In this document: piece by piece, positions 35,522-43,894 of the stretch
Numbering within the stretch: the first letter of the stretch is position 1
How the letters are laid out: the number at the start of each line of letters is the position of its first letter
Source of the DNA: CADEED01 sp964444835
GTDB lineage: Bacteria > Pseudomonadota > Gammaproteobacteria > Steroidobacterales > Steroidobacteraceae
Assembly: GCA_964444835.1 (NCBI GenBank)
Contig: CAYUIT010000019.1
Location: 1 to 62,796 of the forward strand
Direction of reading: 5' to 3'
DNA length: 62,796 nt
The notes under the pieces: generated by a model
Told to the model about the DNA's origin: nothing
Databases searched by the model: none
The model's input: only the letters and a program-made list of their open reading frames with translations
Translations under genes and position numbers: made by a program

Positions 35522-36367
35522 TTAGGTGGTGACCGGTCTCGCTGGATCGCGGATCCACTCGCTCCACGATCCTGCGTACAGGCGTGCCCCGTGCAGTCCG
35601 GCGTGCTCGAGCGCGAGGAGATTATGGCAAGCGGAGACGCCGGAGCCGCACATGGCGACGACCGCTGCAGGCGAGTGCGCTCCCAGAGTGGTTAGCCAAG
35701 CGGTGCGCAGTTCGTCTTTGGAGAGAAAACGCCCGTCGGGCCCGAGATTGCGGACAAATGGATGATTCACCGCCCCGGGCACGTGCCCGGCGACGGGATC
35801 GATGGTCTCGTTCTGGCCGGCGAAGCGATCGGCGCCACGTGCGTCGACTAACAACTCGCGCGTTTTCGTGCGCAGCACTTCCACCTCTTGAGTGGTGGCG
35901 ACTGCGCCGACGCTCACGCGTGCCACGAACTGCTTCAGAGGCGGTGTTTCGACGTGAGTGGTGACGGTGCCGCCAGCGCGAACCCACGCCGCAAGCCCCC
36001 CATTCAAGACGGCGACGCGAGCGTGTCCGAGCCAGCGCAGCAGCCACCACACGCGCCCCGCGTACATCGAATTGCCTTGGTCGTACACGACGACCTGCGA
36101 ATCGTTGCCCACGCCGAGCCTGCCGAGCGTGGTGGCGAGCGCTTCAGGTGCCGGCAGCGGATGCCGACCCGAGGCCGCGGTTTTTGGCCCCGAGAGATCG
36201 CGATCGAGATCGATGTATTGCGCACGCGGGATGTGTCCCAGTGCGAACTGCGCGGCGCCCCATGCGGGTTGCGCGAGATCGAAGCGGCAATCGAGCAGCG
36301 CCACGTGTGGGTCGTGCGCGTGCGCGGCGAGTTCCTGCGCTTCAATGAGGGTGTGATAGTGCTTCAT
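35522..36367 (-). CDS. sseA: 3-mercaptopyruvate/thiosulfate sulfurtransferase
   Basis: A 281-aa tandem rhodanese. The N-terminal inactive domain has LLDCRFDL, HIPRAQYIDLDRDLSGP and HPLP. The C-terminal domain carries the active-site loop CGSGVSACHN, where Gly-Ser-Gly-Val favours the 3-mercaptopyruvate sulfurtransferase group over classical thiosulfate rhodanese. The enzyme moves sulfur from mercaptopyruvate to thiols or cyanide. It is divergent from homospermidine synthase (146 bp) and precedes the 212-bp inverted-repeat element, which may separate it transcriptionally from speA. Confidence 0.92.
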   Translation of the reverse strand: MKHYHTLIEAQELAAHAHDPHVALLDCRFDLAQPAWGAAQFALGHIPRAQYIDLDRDLSGPKTAASGRHPLPAPEALATTLGRLGVGNDSQVVVYDQGNSMYAGRVWWLLRWLGHARVAVLNGGLAAWVRAGGTVTTHVETPPLKQFVARVSVGAVATTQEVEVLRTKTRELLVDARGADRFAGQNETIDPVAGHVPGAVNHPFVRNLGPDGRFLSKDELRTAWLTTLGAHSPAAVVAMCGSGVSACHNLLALEHAGLHGARLYAGSWSEWIRDPARPVTT

Positions 36368-36513
36368 GATATGAGCCGCCGCGATGGAATCCCGGTCGCA
36401 TTTTCGCCGCGCGGAGCGCTCGCGACAATGCGTTTCGGCTGCACTGTGGCAAGTCGCGGCGCGCGTTGCTACCCTTGCGCCCGAATTCGGCTTTACCAGC
36501 GAGTCCCAAAATC

Positions 36514-37926
36514 ATGACGCACAAAGTGCACGTCGAGTTTCCCGGCAAGATCGTTTTCATCGGTTTCGGCAGCATCGGCCAGGGAGTCTTGCCGCTCATC
36601 TTGCGTCACATCGGTATCGCCAAAGAACGCATCGTCATTGTCACGGCGGACGACGCGGGCCGCGTCTGCGCCGACTCGTTTGGCGTGAAGTACATCAAGG
36701 AGCCCCTCACGCGCGAAAACTTGCGGCGGGTGCTCGATCCGATCGTCGGCCGCGGCGACTTCATTTTGAACGTCTCCGTCGACGTGTCGAGCATCGCGCT
36801 CATCAAGTTCGCGTGGGAGAAAGGCGCCATGTACCTCGACACTTGCATCGAGCCATGGCCAGGCGGGTACACCGACGCGACGATCGCGCACGCGCGGCGC
36901 ACGAACTATGCGCTGCGCGAGGAAGCGTTGGCATTGCGGGCTAACAATCCGCGCGCGCCGACAGCGGTCCTGACGCACGGCGCGAACCCTGGCTTGGTGT
37001 CCCACTTCGTCAAAAAGGCGATGCTCAACATTGCCACGGACAGTGGCGTCGACGCAGGCGACCCGAAGACGCGCGATGAGTGGGGCCAGCTCGCACGCAA
37101 GCTCGGTGTCAAAGTGATTCACATCGCCGAGCGCGATACACAGCTCTCGGTCAAGCCGAAAGAGTTCAACGAATTCGTGAACACCTGGTCGGTCGATGGC
37201 TTCGTCAGCGAAGGCTCGCAACCGTGTGAGCTTGGCTGGGGCACACACGAGCGCAATTTCCCGCGCGACGGCAAGCGCTACGACTTCGGCACCAATGCAT
37301 CGATCTACCTCATGCAGCCGGGTGCGGCGACGCGCGTGCGCACTTGGACGCCGCTCGCGGGCCACTTCCATGGGTTTTGCATCACGCACGGCGAATCCAT
37401 TTCGATCGCCGATTACCTCTCCGTGCGCGAGAACTCGCAGGTTGTGTATCGACCCACGGTGCACTACGCCTATCACCCGAGCGATTCGGCGGTTGTGTCG
37501 TTACACGAGTTCGCGGGGCGCAATTGGGTGCTACAAGATCGGAAGCGGATTTTGATGGACGAAATCGTCGAAGGCATCGACGAACTGGGCGTGCTGCTCG
37601 CCGGCCACAAAAAGAATGCTTACTGGTACGGCTCGCAGTTGTCGATCCACGAGGCGCGCAAGCTTGCGCCATTCAACAACGCGACCAGCTTGCAAGTGAC
37701 CGTTGCCGTGCTGTCGGGTGTCGTGTGGGCGATGGAGAATCCGAATGCCGGCCTCGTCGAGCCGGACGAAATGGATTACAAGCGCAACCTCGAGATCTGC
37801 ATGCCGTACCTCGGGCCCGTCGTGGGCAAGTACACTGATTGGACGCCGCTGCACGAGCGCGAGCGGCTCTTTCCGGAAGACATCGACAAGACGGACCCTT
37901 GGCAATTCAAGAACGTCAGGGTGTAG
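36514..37926 (+). CDS. hss: Homospermidine synthase
   Basis: A 470-aa NAD-dependent enzyme of the saccharopine-dehydrogenase-like superfamily. It joins two aminobutyl groups from putrescine to form sym-homospermidine. The Rossmann motif is IVFIGFGSIGQGVLP near residue 13. The region DTCIEPWPGGYTD and TAVLTHGANPGLVSHFVKKA, with HGESISIADYLSV later, is characteristic of bacterial Hss. The C-terminal GVVWAMENPNAGLVEPDEMD also fits. ATG 36514 is chosen over upstream in-frame codons. It overlaps greB by 11 bp at the 3' ends. Together with speA it suggests homospermidine as a polyamine in this organism. Confidence 0.93.
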   Translation: MTHKVHVEFPGKIVFIGFGSIGQGVLPLILRHIGIAKERIVIVTADDAGRVCADSFGVKYIKEPLTRENLRRVLDPIVGRGDFILNVSVDVSSIALIKFAWEKGAMYLDTCIEPWPGGYTDATIAHARRTNYALREEALALRANNPRAPTAVLTHGANPGLVSHFVKKAMLNIATDSGVDAGDPKTRDEWGQLARKLGVKVIHIAERDTQLSVKPKEFNEFVNTWSVDGFVSEGSQPCELGWGTHERNFPRDGKRYDFGTNASIYLMQPGAATRVRTWTPLAGHFHGFCITHGESISIADYLSVRENSQVVYRPTVHYAYHPSDSAVVSLHEFAGRNWVLQDRKRILMDEIVEGIDELGVLLAGHKKNAYWYGSQLSIHEARKLAPFNNATSLQVTVAVLSGVVWAMENPNAGLVEPDEMDYKRNLEICMPYLGPVVGKYTDWTPLHERERLFPEDIDKTDPWQFKNVRV

Positions 37927-38428
37927 TCGCGCTGTCGTAGCGGATCGCGACGATTACGTAGCGTCGCTCGCCTGCGGGCAGCGACACGTGCACTTCGTCG
38001 TCGAGTGATTTGCCCAGCAGCGAGCGCGCGAGCGGCGCATCCATGCTGATGTAGTCGGCGTGCATGTCGAACTCGTCGGGGCCGACAATCCGATATTGGA
38101 ACTGCTCGCCGGCATCGTCCTCGAGCGTCACCCACGCGCCGAAAAACACACGCCGCACGTTGCTCGGCGGTTTGTCGACGACGACCATGCCGTCGAGCCG
38201 CTTGCGCAAGAAGCGCACGCGCCGATCGATCTCGCGTAGGCGCCGCTTGCCGTAGGTGTATTCCGCGTTCTCCGAGCGGTCGCCTTGTGCGGCCGCCTCG
38301 GACACGGCCTGCGTGACGCGGGGCCGCTCCACGCGCCACAACTCGTCGAGTTCCTGCCGCATCCGGGCGGCGCCAGCGGGCGTAATGAACTGCGATCCCG
38401 GGCGGCTGGGCGGTGCGTAGCGGCTCAT
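37916..38428 (-). CDS. greB: Transcription elongation factor GreB
   Basis: A 170-aa Gre factor. The N-terminal coiled coil carries the tip acidic pair in GDRSENAEYTYGKRRLREIDRR; the TYGKRRLREIDRRVRFL segment identifies GreB rather than GreA. The C-terminal FKBP-like domain follows (GAWVTLEDDAGEQFQYRIVG). GreB enters the RNA polymerase secondary channel and promotes cleavage of backtracked RNA. It is convergent with hss (11-bp overlap), so antisense interference at the 3' ends is possible. Confidence 0.95.
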   Translation of the reverse strand: MSRYAPPSRPGSQFITPAGAARMRQELDELWRVERPRVTQAVSEAAAQGDRSENAEYTYGKRRLREIDRRVRFLRKRLDGMVVVDKPPSNVRRVFFGAWVTLEDDAGEQFQYRIVGPDEFDMHADYISMDAPLARSLLGKSLDDEVHVSLPAGERRYVIVAIRYDSATTP

Positions 38429-38563
38429 AGGCGCGCCATTTTTACCGATTGCCCAGCGACACGGAAATTCGTGACGCGGTTCTCACGGCGGCGGCAAGCA
38501 ACGTCGCCCGATGTGTGGCCCGCCTCACAGAGAATTTCGCAGGCGTTCAGTAGCATTTTTCCC

Positions 38564-38761
38564 ATGAGCGCACGTTACTACACGCACTTCGTAGCTGAGG
38601 CCGATGAGGCCCGCCACGCTCGGGAGTGGAGTGGCGTCGTCGAGTTGACCCGGCCGCTCGCGCATACGCGCGGTTCTTCCGAGTTGCGCACGCTGCTCGC
38701 GACGAACTTCGAGATCGAGGCCGAAGACATTCGGATTTTGCAGTTATCGCGCGTGCACTGA
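38564..38761 (+). CDS. Small protein, 65 aa, unknown function
   Basis: A 65-aa protein starting MSARYYTHFVAEADEA. It has mixed charge, no signal peptide and no recognised family. The last third (LATNFEIEAEDIRILQLSRVH) reads like a small alpha/beta fold. It is followed by two consecutive hairpins, the second a good intrinsic terminator, which supports a real transcribed gene. No clear Shine-Dalgarno is visible before the ATG, so confidence is moderate. Confidence 0.55.
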   Translation: MSARYYTHFVAEADEARHAREWSGVVELTRPLAHTRGSSELRTLLATNFEIEAEDIRILQLSRVH

Positions 38762-38769
38762 ATCCCCTA

Positions 38770-38800
38770 GCGGACTTCCTTCCCTTCATCGAAAGTCCGC
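38770..38800 (+). other. Hairpin before the terminator
   Basis: Perfect 8-bp stem GCGGACTT / AAGTCCGC with a 15-nt loop, 8 nt after the small gene's stop codon. With the terminator at 38808-38841 it forms a tandem hairpin arrangement. Confidence 0.45.
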
Positions 38801-38807
38801 CTTCTAG

Positions 38808-38841
38808 AGCCCTGAGCCTACAAAGCTTGGGGCTTTTTTTT
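38808..38841 (+). terminator. Intrinsic terminator upstream of the M13-like gene
   Basis: A 10-bp stem, AGCCCTGAGC paired with GCTTGGGGCT with two G-U wobbles and a 7-nt loop, runs into eight T residues (38834-38841). It should end transcription from the small gene, so the M13-like gene downstream needs its own promoter or read-through. Confidence 0.82.
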
Positions 38842-38875
38842 GCCCCGCTACGTGCTGGGCGAGGAGAGCGCGAGC

Positions 38876-40408
38876 GTGTTTGAACGCTGGGTACGAACGA
38901 GTTGTCTGGTCGCGCTGGGCCTCGTGGGCGCATCTGCGGCCGCGCGCGGTGCCGACGTGCAGTTGCTCGAGGTCGTGCAGGCTGCCGCTCGCGACGCTGA
39001 GCCCGCGCGTGGCTCCGCGCCTCAATTGTTAGGTGATTTCTACCGGGCGTACATGGACGAAGCGCGGATCGATGCGCAAGGGCTTGCGCCGCTGCGCGAC
39101 GAACTCGGACGGATCGACGCGCTTCGCACGGCGGCCGATGTCGCCCGCTACCTCGGCGCCGTGCAACGCAGCGGCGTACCGAGCGCGCTGGCGATCAAGG
39201 TAGCGCCCGATCCATCCCTGGCGACTCGCTATGCGGCGACGCTCGAGCAAGGCGGCCTGACGCTGCCGGGCCGAGAGTATTACTTGAGTCCAGACGCGCA
39301 TTACAGCGCTGTTCGCGCGCGCTTCCTCACGTACCTCGAGCAACTCTTGGCGCGTGGGGGCCATGCCGAGGCGGCGAGTGCCGCCATGCGCATCGAGGCG
39401 CTGGAGACGCGCCTGGCTAACTACCACGAGAACGCAGCCGCCAGTCCGGCGTGGCCGCGCCCGTTTGCCGATTTCGCCACGCAAGGCCGACTCGGACTGT
39501 CGCAGCTGCAGACCTTGTCGGCAGGGATGGATTGGCCGCAATTCTTCGCTGGCGCGGCGCTGCCCGCCACTGAGGTCTACGTGGCACAACCGACGTTCGT
39601 GTTCGGGCTCGGGTTGTTAGTGAGAACCGTGCCAGTGGCGGATTGGCGTGCCTACTTCAAGTTCCGGCTTCTCGATCACTACGCGCCGCACCTGCCGGAG
39701 CCCTTGGCTCGATTGCATGCGGAGTTCCACTCGCAGTGGCCCGGGGCCGCCGCGCCGCTGCCGCGGTCGTTGCGAGCGCTGCGCGAGATCGAGCGTTCGC
39801 TCGGACCGGTGTTGAGCGACGCCTACGCCGACCGGCAACTGAGCGATTCCGCTCGCGCGAACGCGCAGCGGCTCGTCGATGACGTGTTGTTGGCGTGCGA
39901 AACGAGCGTGCAACAAGCCACTTGGCTCAGCGATGCGACGCGAGCGCGTCTGCGCGCGCGGCTCGCCAATCTGGCGTTGCAAGTCGGTGCGCCGCGCGTC
40001 GGGCGTGACTACGTCGGCCTGGTTGTCAGTGCGACGGATCTGATCGGCAATCTGCGGCGCACCGCAGAGTTCCAGCATACGCAACGCGTGCGCCGGATCG
40101 ATGCACCGGTCGATCCGGCGACGTGGGAAGTGCCTGCGTACTCCGTGAATGTGCTTTACCGCCCGCAGTTGCATGAGTTGATCGTGCCGGCAGGCGCGCT
40201 CGACACAACCACGTTGGCAGATCCGGCAGCCACGGCACAGAACTACGCCGGCAACGGCGTACGGATCGCGCGGGCCATCTACGTTGCGCTGTCGGCCGGC
40301 GATGCGACGCTGGCGCCATTGGAGTCGAATCTCGTCGCGACGGTGGAGCTGGCTGGCACGGCTGCGCAGTCGCTGGCCCTTGAAAACCGTACCAAAACAC
40401 CCAATTGA
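38876..40408 (+). CDS. M13 (neprilysin-family) peptidase homologue lacking the zinc site
   Basis: A 510-aa exported protein (signal CLVALGLVGASAAARGA). The M13 N-terminal domain is readable: LGDFYRAYMDEARIDAQGLAPL, LEQGGLTLPGREYYLS, and VYVAQPTFVFGLG. Near the C-terminus, VNVLYRPQLHELIVPAG (residues about 424-440) corresponds to the usual NAYY...FPAG motif. The region where HExxH should follow instead reads NYAGNGVRIARAIY (456-469), and the downstream Glu ligand and the rest of the catalytic domain are missing. Typical members are about 680 aa. It is probably catalytically dead but intact in frame. GTG 38876 is chosen because GAGGAGA lies about 10 nt upstream. Confidence 0.83.
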   Translation: MFERWVRTSCLVALGLVGASAAARGADVQLLEVVQAAARDAEPARGSAPQLLGDFYRAYMDEARIDAQGLAPLRDELGRIDALRTAADVARYLGAVQRSGVPSALAIKVAPDPSLATRYAATLEQGGLTLPGREYYLSPDAHYSAVRARFLTYLEQLLARGGHAEAASAAMRIEALETRLANYHENAAASPAWPRPFADFATQGRLGLSQLQTLSAGMDWPQFFAGAALPATEVYVAQPTFVFGLGLLVRTVPVADWRAYFKFRLLDHYAPHLPEPLARLHAEFHSQWPGAAAPLPRSLRALREIERSLGPVLSDAYADRQLSDSARANAQRLVDDVLLACETSVQQATWLSDATRARLRARLANLALQVGAPRVGRDYVGLVVSATDLIGNLRRTAEFQHTQRVRRIDAPVDPATWEVPAYSVNVLYRPQLHELIVPAGALDTTTLADPAATAQNYAGNGVRIARAIYVALSAGDATLAPLESNLVATVELAGTAAQSLALENRTKTPN

Positions 40409-40460
40409 TCGATCGCGTGTGGGCTCGCGTGCGCGTTGCGTACCGTGTGGCCCGCTGAGC

Positions 40461-40479
40461 GTGTCAGAATTCGTGACAC
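40461..40479. promoter_or_regulatory. Inverted repeat upstream of lemA
   Basis: GTGTCA and TGACAC flank a 7-nt spacer 39-57 bp before the lemA start. The symmetry and position suit an operator, but no known regulator consensus is claimed. Confidence 0.25.
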
Positions 40480-40517
40480 AAAGACGCCGTCAGGGGTGAC
40501 GCGCGATGGAGGGTGAA

Positions 40518-41165
40518 ATGCGTAAATGGACTGCGGCGGCTGCCGCACTGATGGCCAGCGTGCTCTTGACGGGCTGCGGCTACAACACGTTACAGACCCA
40601 GGACGAGGCCGTCACCGCGGCGTGGTCCGAAGTCGTGAACCAGTATCAGCGGCGCGCGGACTTGATCCCAAATCTCGTTGAGACGGTGAAGGGCTACGCA
40701 GCGCAGGAGCAGAGCGTGCTCGTCGGCGTCACGGAAGCGCGCGCGAAGGTCGGCACGATCCAGCTCACGCCCGAGTTGCTGAACGACCCTGAGGCGTTCA
40801 AGAAATTCCAGGCTGCGCAAGGCGAACTGTCGGCGGCGCTCAAGTCGTTGTTAGCAGTGACCGAGAACTACCCGGACCTGAAGTCCGATGCGCGCTTCGG
40901 CGAGTTGCAGGCACAACTCGAAGGCACCGAGAACCGGATCGCTGTCGCACGCAATCGCTACATCGAAAGCGTGCAGGCGTACAACGTGACCGTGCGCAAG
41001 TTCCCGACGAACCTCACGGCCATGATGTTCGACCACGAAGTGAAGCCGAACTTCACGGTGGAGAACGAAGCCGCGATCGCGAAGCCGCCTGCGGTCGACT
41101 TCAACACGCCGTCAGCGCCTACCCCGGCGCCTGCGGCCGAGCCAGCACCTGCCCCTAGCAACTAA
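40518..41165 (+). CDS. lemA: LemA-family lipoprotein
   Basis: A 215-aa protein with a lipoprotein signal (lipobox LLTGC near residue 20) and the LemA four-helix domain: EVVNQYQRRADLIPNLVETVKGYA, EQSVLVGVTEARAKV, NRIAVARNRYIESVQAYNVTVRKFP. A Pro/Ala-rich tail follows (APTPAPAAEPAPAPSN). The start at 40518 has GGAGGGTGAA immediately before it. LemA is usually followed by a TPM gene as here, and the three genes at 40518-42588 form one unit. Function of the pair is unclear; a role in envelope stress or regulated proteolysis is suspected. Confidence 0.93.
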   Translation: MRKWTAAAAALMASVLLTGCGYNTLQTQDEAVTAAWSEVVNQYQRRADLIPNLVETVKGYAAQEQSVLVGVTEARAKVGTIQLTPELLNDPEAFKKFQAAQGELSAALKSLLAVTENYPDLKSDARFGELQAQLEGTENRIAVARNRYIESVQAYNVTVRKFPTNLTAMMFDHEVKPNFTVENEAAIAKPPAVDFNTPSAPTPAPAAEPAPAPSN

Positions 41166-41184
41166 CAAGTCGTAGGCCATTAGA

Positions 41185-42075
41185 ATGCGGACCGTGGCCA
41201 TGCGTCTTGCCGCGCTGGTCGTGGCGAGCCTCTGGGCTCCACTCTTGTGGGGCCAGGGGCTCGTTGCGCTACCACCGTACGAGGCGCGAGTCACCGATTT
41301 GACCGGCACGCTCACGGCGCAGCAGCAAGCGTCGCTCGAGCAGCGCTTGGCGGAGTTCGAAGCGCGCAAAGGTTCGCAGATCGCGGTGTTGGTGTTACCA
41401 ACCACACAGCCTGAGGACATCGCGCAGTTCGGCATTCGTCTCGCCGAGGCGTGGAAGCCGGGCCGCGCGAAAGAGGACGACGGCGCGATCCTGATCGTGG
41501 CCAAAGACGATCGGCGCCTGCGGATCGAGGTGGGCTACGGACTTGAGGGAGTCCTCACGGATATCGCCTCCAAGCGCATCATCGCCGACACCATCACGCC
41601 GCTGTTCAAGCAGGGCGATTTCTACGGTGGTATCAACGCAGGCGTCGAGCAAATGATTCGGCTCGTCGATGGCGAGCCGCTACCGCCGCCGGATCAATCG
41701 TGGCAGACCACACCTCGCATCGTCGATCTGCTGCCTTTCCTGCTGGTCGCAGTGGTGATGGCCTCCGTGATCTTCCGCGCGATCTTCGGTCGCGCGCTGG
41801 GTAGCCTCGTGACCGGCGGCGCCACGGGCGGCATTGTCTGGATCATCAGTTCGCTGCTCGGTATTTCGATCGCCGCCGGTTTCGTCGCGTTCCTCGCGTC
41901 ACTCGTGATGAGCACGCTGGGCGGCGGGCGCTGGTCGAGTCGGCCGCATCGGGGCGGCTGGCGCAGCGGCGGATGGGGTGGCGGCGGTTTCGGGGGCGGC
42001 GGCTTTGGTGGTGGTGGCTTTGGCGGCGGCGGTGGCGGTGGCTTCGGAGGCGGCGGGGCCTCCGGCGGCTGGTAG
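41185..42075 (+). CDS. TPM-domain membrane protein (YgcG-like)
   Basis: A 296-aa exported membrane protein: signal peptide, then the TPM phosphatase-like domain (about 30-150; LEQRLAEFEARKGSQIAVLVLPTTQPE, DDGAILIVAKDDRRLRIEVGYGLEGVLTD), two or three membrane helices (about 178-255) and a Gly-rich C-terminus with GGGF repeats. The homologous domain in photosystem II assembly (TLP18.3/Psb32) has acid phosphatase activity; function here is unknown. It follows lemA by 19 bp. Confidence 0.9.
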   Translation: MRTVAMRLAALVVASLWAPLLWGQGLVALPPYEARVTDLTGTLTAQQQASLEQRLAEFEARKGSQIAVLVLPTTQPEDIAQFGIRLAEAWKPGRAKEDDGAILIVAKDDRRLRIEVGYGLEGVLTDIASKRIIADTITPLFKQGDFYGGINAGVEQMIRLVDGEPLPPPDQSWQTTPRIVDLLPFLLVAVVMASVIFRAIFGRALGSLVTGGATGGIVWIISSLLGISIAAGFVAFLASLVMSTLGGGRWSSRPHRGGWRSGGWGGGGFGGGGFGGGGFGGGGGGGFGGGGASGGW

Positions 42076-42090
42076 GCGCAGGAGCACACG

Positions 42091-42588
42091 ATGCAATTCG
42101 GTCGGGCACTCAAGCACTTCATGGCGACGCAATTCGGCACGCGGCGGCATTTCACACCCAGCGTTTTGCAGCAGATCGAAGACGCTATTCGCGCTGTGGA
42201 GGCGCAGCACGCGGGTGAGATTCGTTTCGCGGTCGAGACTGCGCTCGACTTGCCCGAGCTGTGGCACGACGTCACGCCGCGGCAACGTGCCCTGCAGGTT
42301 TTCGGCCATCTCGGCGTGTGGGATACCGCGCAGAACGCAGGCGTGTTGATCTACATATTGATGGCCGATCGCGATGTCGAGATCGTCGCCGATCGGGGTA
42401 TCGCCGCGCGTGTGAGCGACGTCGAGTGGCAGGCGGTCTGCCGCGAGATGGAAGCGCTGTTCCGCGAGGGGCGCTTCGCTGAAGGTTCGGTGCTCGGCGT
42501 ACGTCGTACGGGCGAGTTGTTAGCGAAACATTTTCCGAATGCGGGCGGCGATCGCAACGAGCTGTCGAACCAACCCATCCTACTGTAG
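42091..42588 (+). CDS. Second TPM-domain protein
   Basis: A 165-aa protein, no signal peptide, with a short TPM domain: LQQIEDAIRAVEAQHAGEIRFAVETALD and NAGVLIYILMADRDVEIVADRGIAARV. It is 15 bp behind the first TPM gene, a common LemA-TPM-TPM arrangement. Because it lacks an export signal it likely works on the cytosolic face. The closing LLAKHFPNAGGDRNEL is typical of the group. Confidence 0.87.
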   Translation: MQFGRALKHFMATQFGTRRHFTPSVLQQIEDAIRAVEAQHAGEIRFAVETALDLPELWHDVTPRQRALQVFGHLGVWDTAQNAGVLIYILMADRDVEIVADRGIAARVSDVEWQAVCREMEALFREGRFAEGSVLGVRRTGELLAKHFPNAGGDRNELSNQPILL

Positions 42589-42637
42589 CCATTTGCAGAC
42601 AGTCCGATCCCTGTCACCGCAATGCCATAATCGACAC

Positions 42638-43852
42638 ATGTACCGTTCCCACTCCGCGTTGAAATGGATGGCGATTGCGGCGCTGACCGCGTCGTTGGCT
42701 GGTTGCTCGCTCGTCGGTGATCGTCCGCTATGGGGCAAGAAGCGCGAGCCGGTCGTCGAAGCGCCGGTGGTGCCTACGACTCCCGAGCCGATCGCAACTC
42801 AGCGTTTCGAGCTGACTTCGAGCGACGAAGACATTGTCGGCGTGGTGCAGGTCACCACAGCAACGAAGGAAGACACACTCACCGACATCGCGCGCCGCTT
42901 CAACGTGGGCTACGAGGAGATCGTGCGCGCCAACCCGGGCGTCGACCCGTGGGTGCCCGGAGAGGGCCGTGAGATCGTGGTGCCGACACGCTTCATCCTG
43001 CCCAACGCCCCGCGCGAAGGTGTGGTGATCAACATCGCGGCGATGCGTTTCTTCTACTTCGCGCCGCGCGACAAAGATGGCAAGCAGGTCGTCTACACCT
43101 ATCCGATTGGTATCGGCAAAGTGGGTTGGGCGACACCGATCGGCACGACGAAGATCACGCGCCGCCAAAAGGATCCGAAGTGGACCGTGCCCGCGTCGGT
43201 GCGCGCCGAACACCGCAAGAATGGCGAAGAGCTGCCAGCGGTCGTCGGCCCGGGACCCGATAATCCCTTGGGTCGGCACGCGCTGTATCTCGGCTGGCCG
43301 AGTTACCTGATCCACGGCACGAATAAGCCGGCGGGCGTGGGTTTGCGCTCCAGCCATGGTTGCATTCGTCTGTTCCCCGAAGACATCGCGCACGTGTTCG
43401 AGATCGTGCCGATCGGTACTAAGGTCAATGTCGTGAATCAGCCGTTCGTATTTGGCTGGCACGATGGTCAGCTGCACTTGCAGGCCTTCGACGTACTCGA
43501 AGACGATCCGCGCGATTGGAAGAAGGCACAGGTGAAGTTGCTATCCCGTTCGCTGGCAGAGCGCATCCAAAAGCAGTTGAAGGAGCGCAACGAGTCGGTG
43601 GACTGGGCGACGGTGTCGAAGCTCGCGCACACGCCGCGAGGCATTCCGGTGCCGATTTCGGCGGGCGAAGCGTCGTTCGAGCAAGTCGTCGCGGCTGCGC
43701 CGCGCGTGCGCAATCAAGTACCGCGCGGTGCCACGTGGGATGGCAAGAGCGATTTGCCGGTGGACGAGGCCACGTTCCAAGAATTGCTGACCGATCGCGA
43801 TCCGCAGTCGCCAGGTGCGCCTGCCGGCCAGGCGAAGCCGACCGCCCCATAA
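42638..43852 (+). CDS. Lipoprotein L,D-transpeptidase with LysM-like domain
   Basis: A 404-aa envelope protein. A lipoprotein signal (lipobox SLAGC near residue 20) precedes a LysM-like peptidoglycan-binding module (TKEDTLTDIARRFNVGYEEIVRANPG). The YkuD catalytic domain follows with HGTNKPAGVGLRSSHGCIRL, holding the active Cys and His. The C-terminal part is helical and Pro-rich. It makes 3-3 crosslinks or attaches lipoproteins to peptidoglycan. ATG 42638 is used because upstream codons overlap the TPM gene. It probably forms its own transcription unit. Confidence 0.93.
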   Translation: MYRSHSALKWMAIAALTASLAGCSLVGDRPLWGKKREPVVEAPVVPTTPEPIATQRFELTSSDEDIVGVVQVTTATKEDTLTDIARRFNVGYEEIVRANPGVDPWVPGEGREIVVPTRFILPNAPREGVVINIAAMRFFYFAPRDKDGKQVVYTYPIGIGKVGWATPIGTTKITRRQKDPKWTVPASVRAEHRKNGEELPAVVGPGPDNPLGRHALYLGWPSYLIHGTNKPAGVGLRSSHGCIRLFPEDIAHVFEIVPIGTKVNVVNQPFVFGWHDGQLHLQAFDVLEDDPRDWKKAQVKLLSRSLAERIQKQLKERNESVDWATVSKLAHTPRGIPVPISAGEASFEQVVAAAPRVRNQVPRGATWDGKSDLPVDEATFQELLTDRDPQSPGAPAGQAKPTAP

Positions 43853-43894
43853 CTCGAGCCCCGTCTCTTGGTGCGGCGCGCTAAAGTGCCGCCC

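Noticed and set aside
35378..35695. A 105-codon plus-strand frame with an excellent Shine-Dalgarno inside the 212-bp element.
   Set aside because: It runs through the inverted-repeat arm and then antisense to the sseA 3' end, with composition typical of shadow frames. The Shine-Dalgarno may be coincidental; kept only as part of the element finding.
36493..37476. A 327-codon minus-strand frame opposite homospermidine synthase.
   Set aside because: Shadow frame; the plus-strand product matches a known enzyme along its full length.
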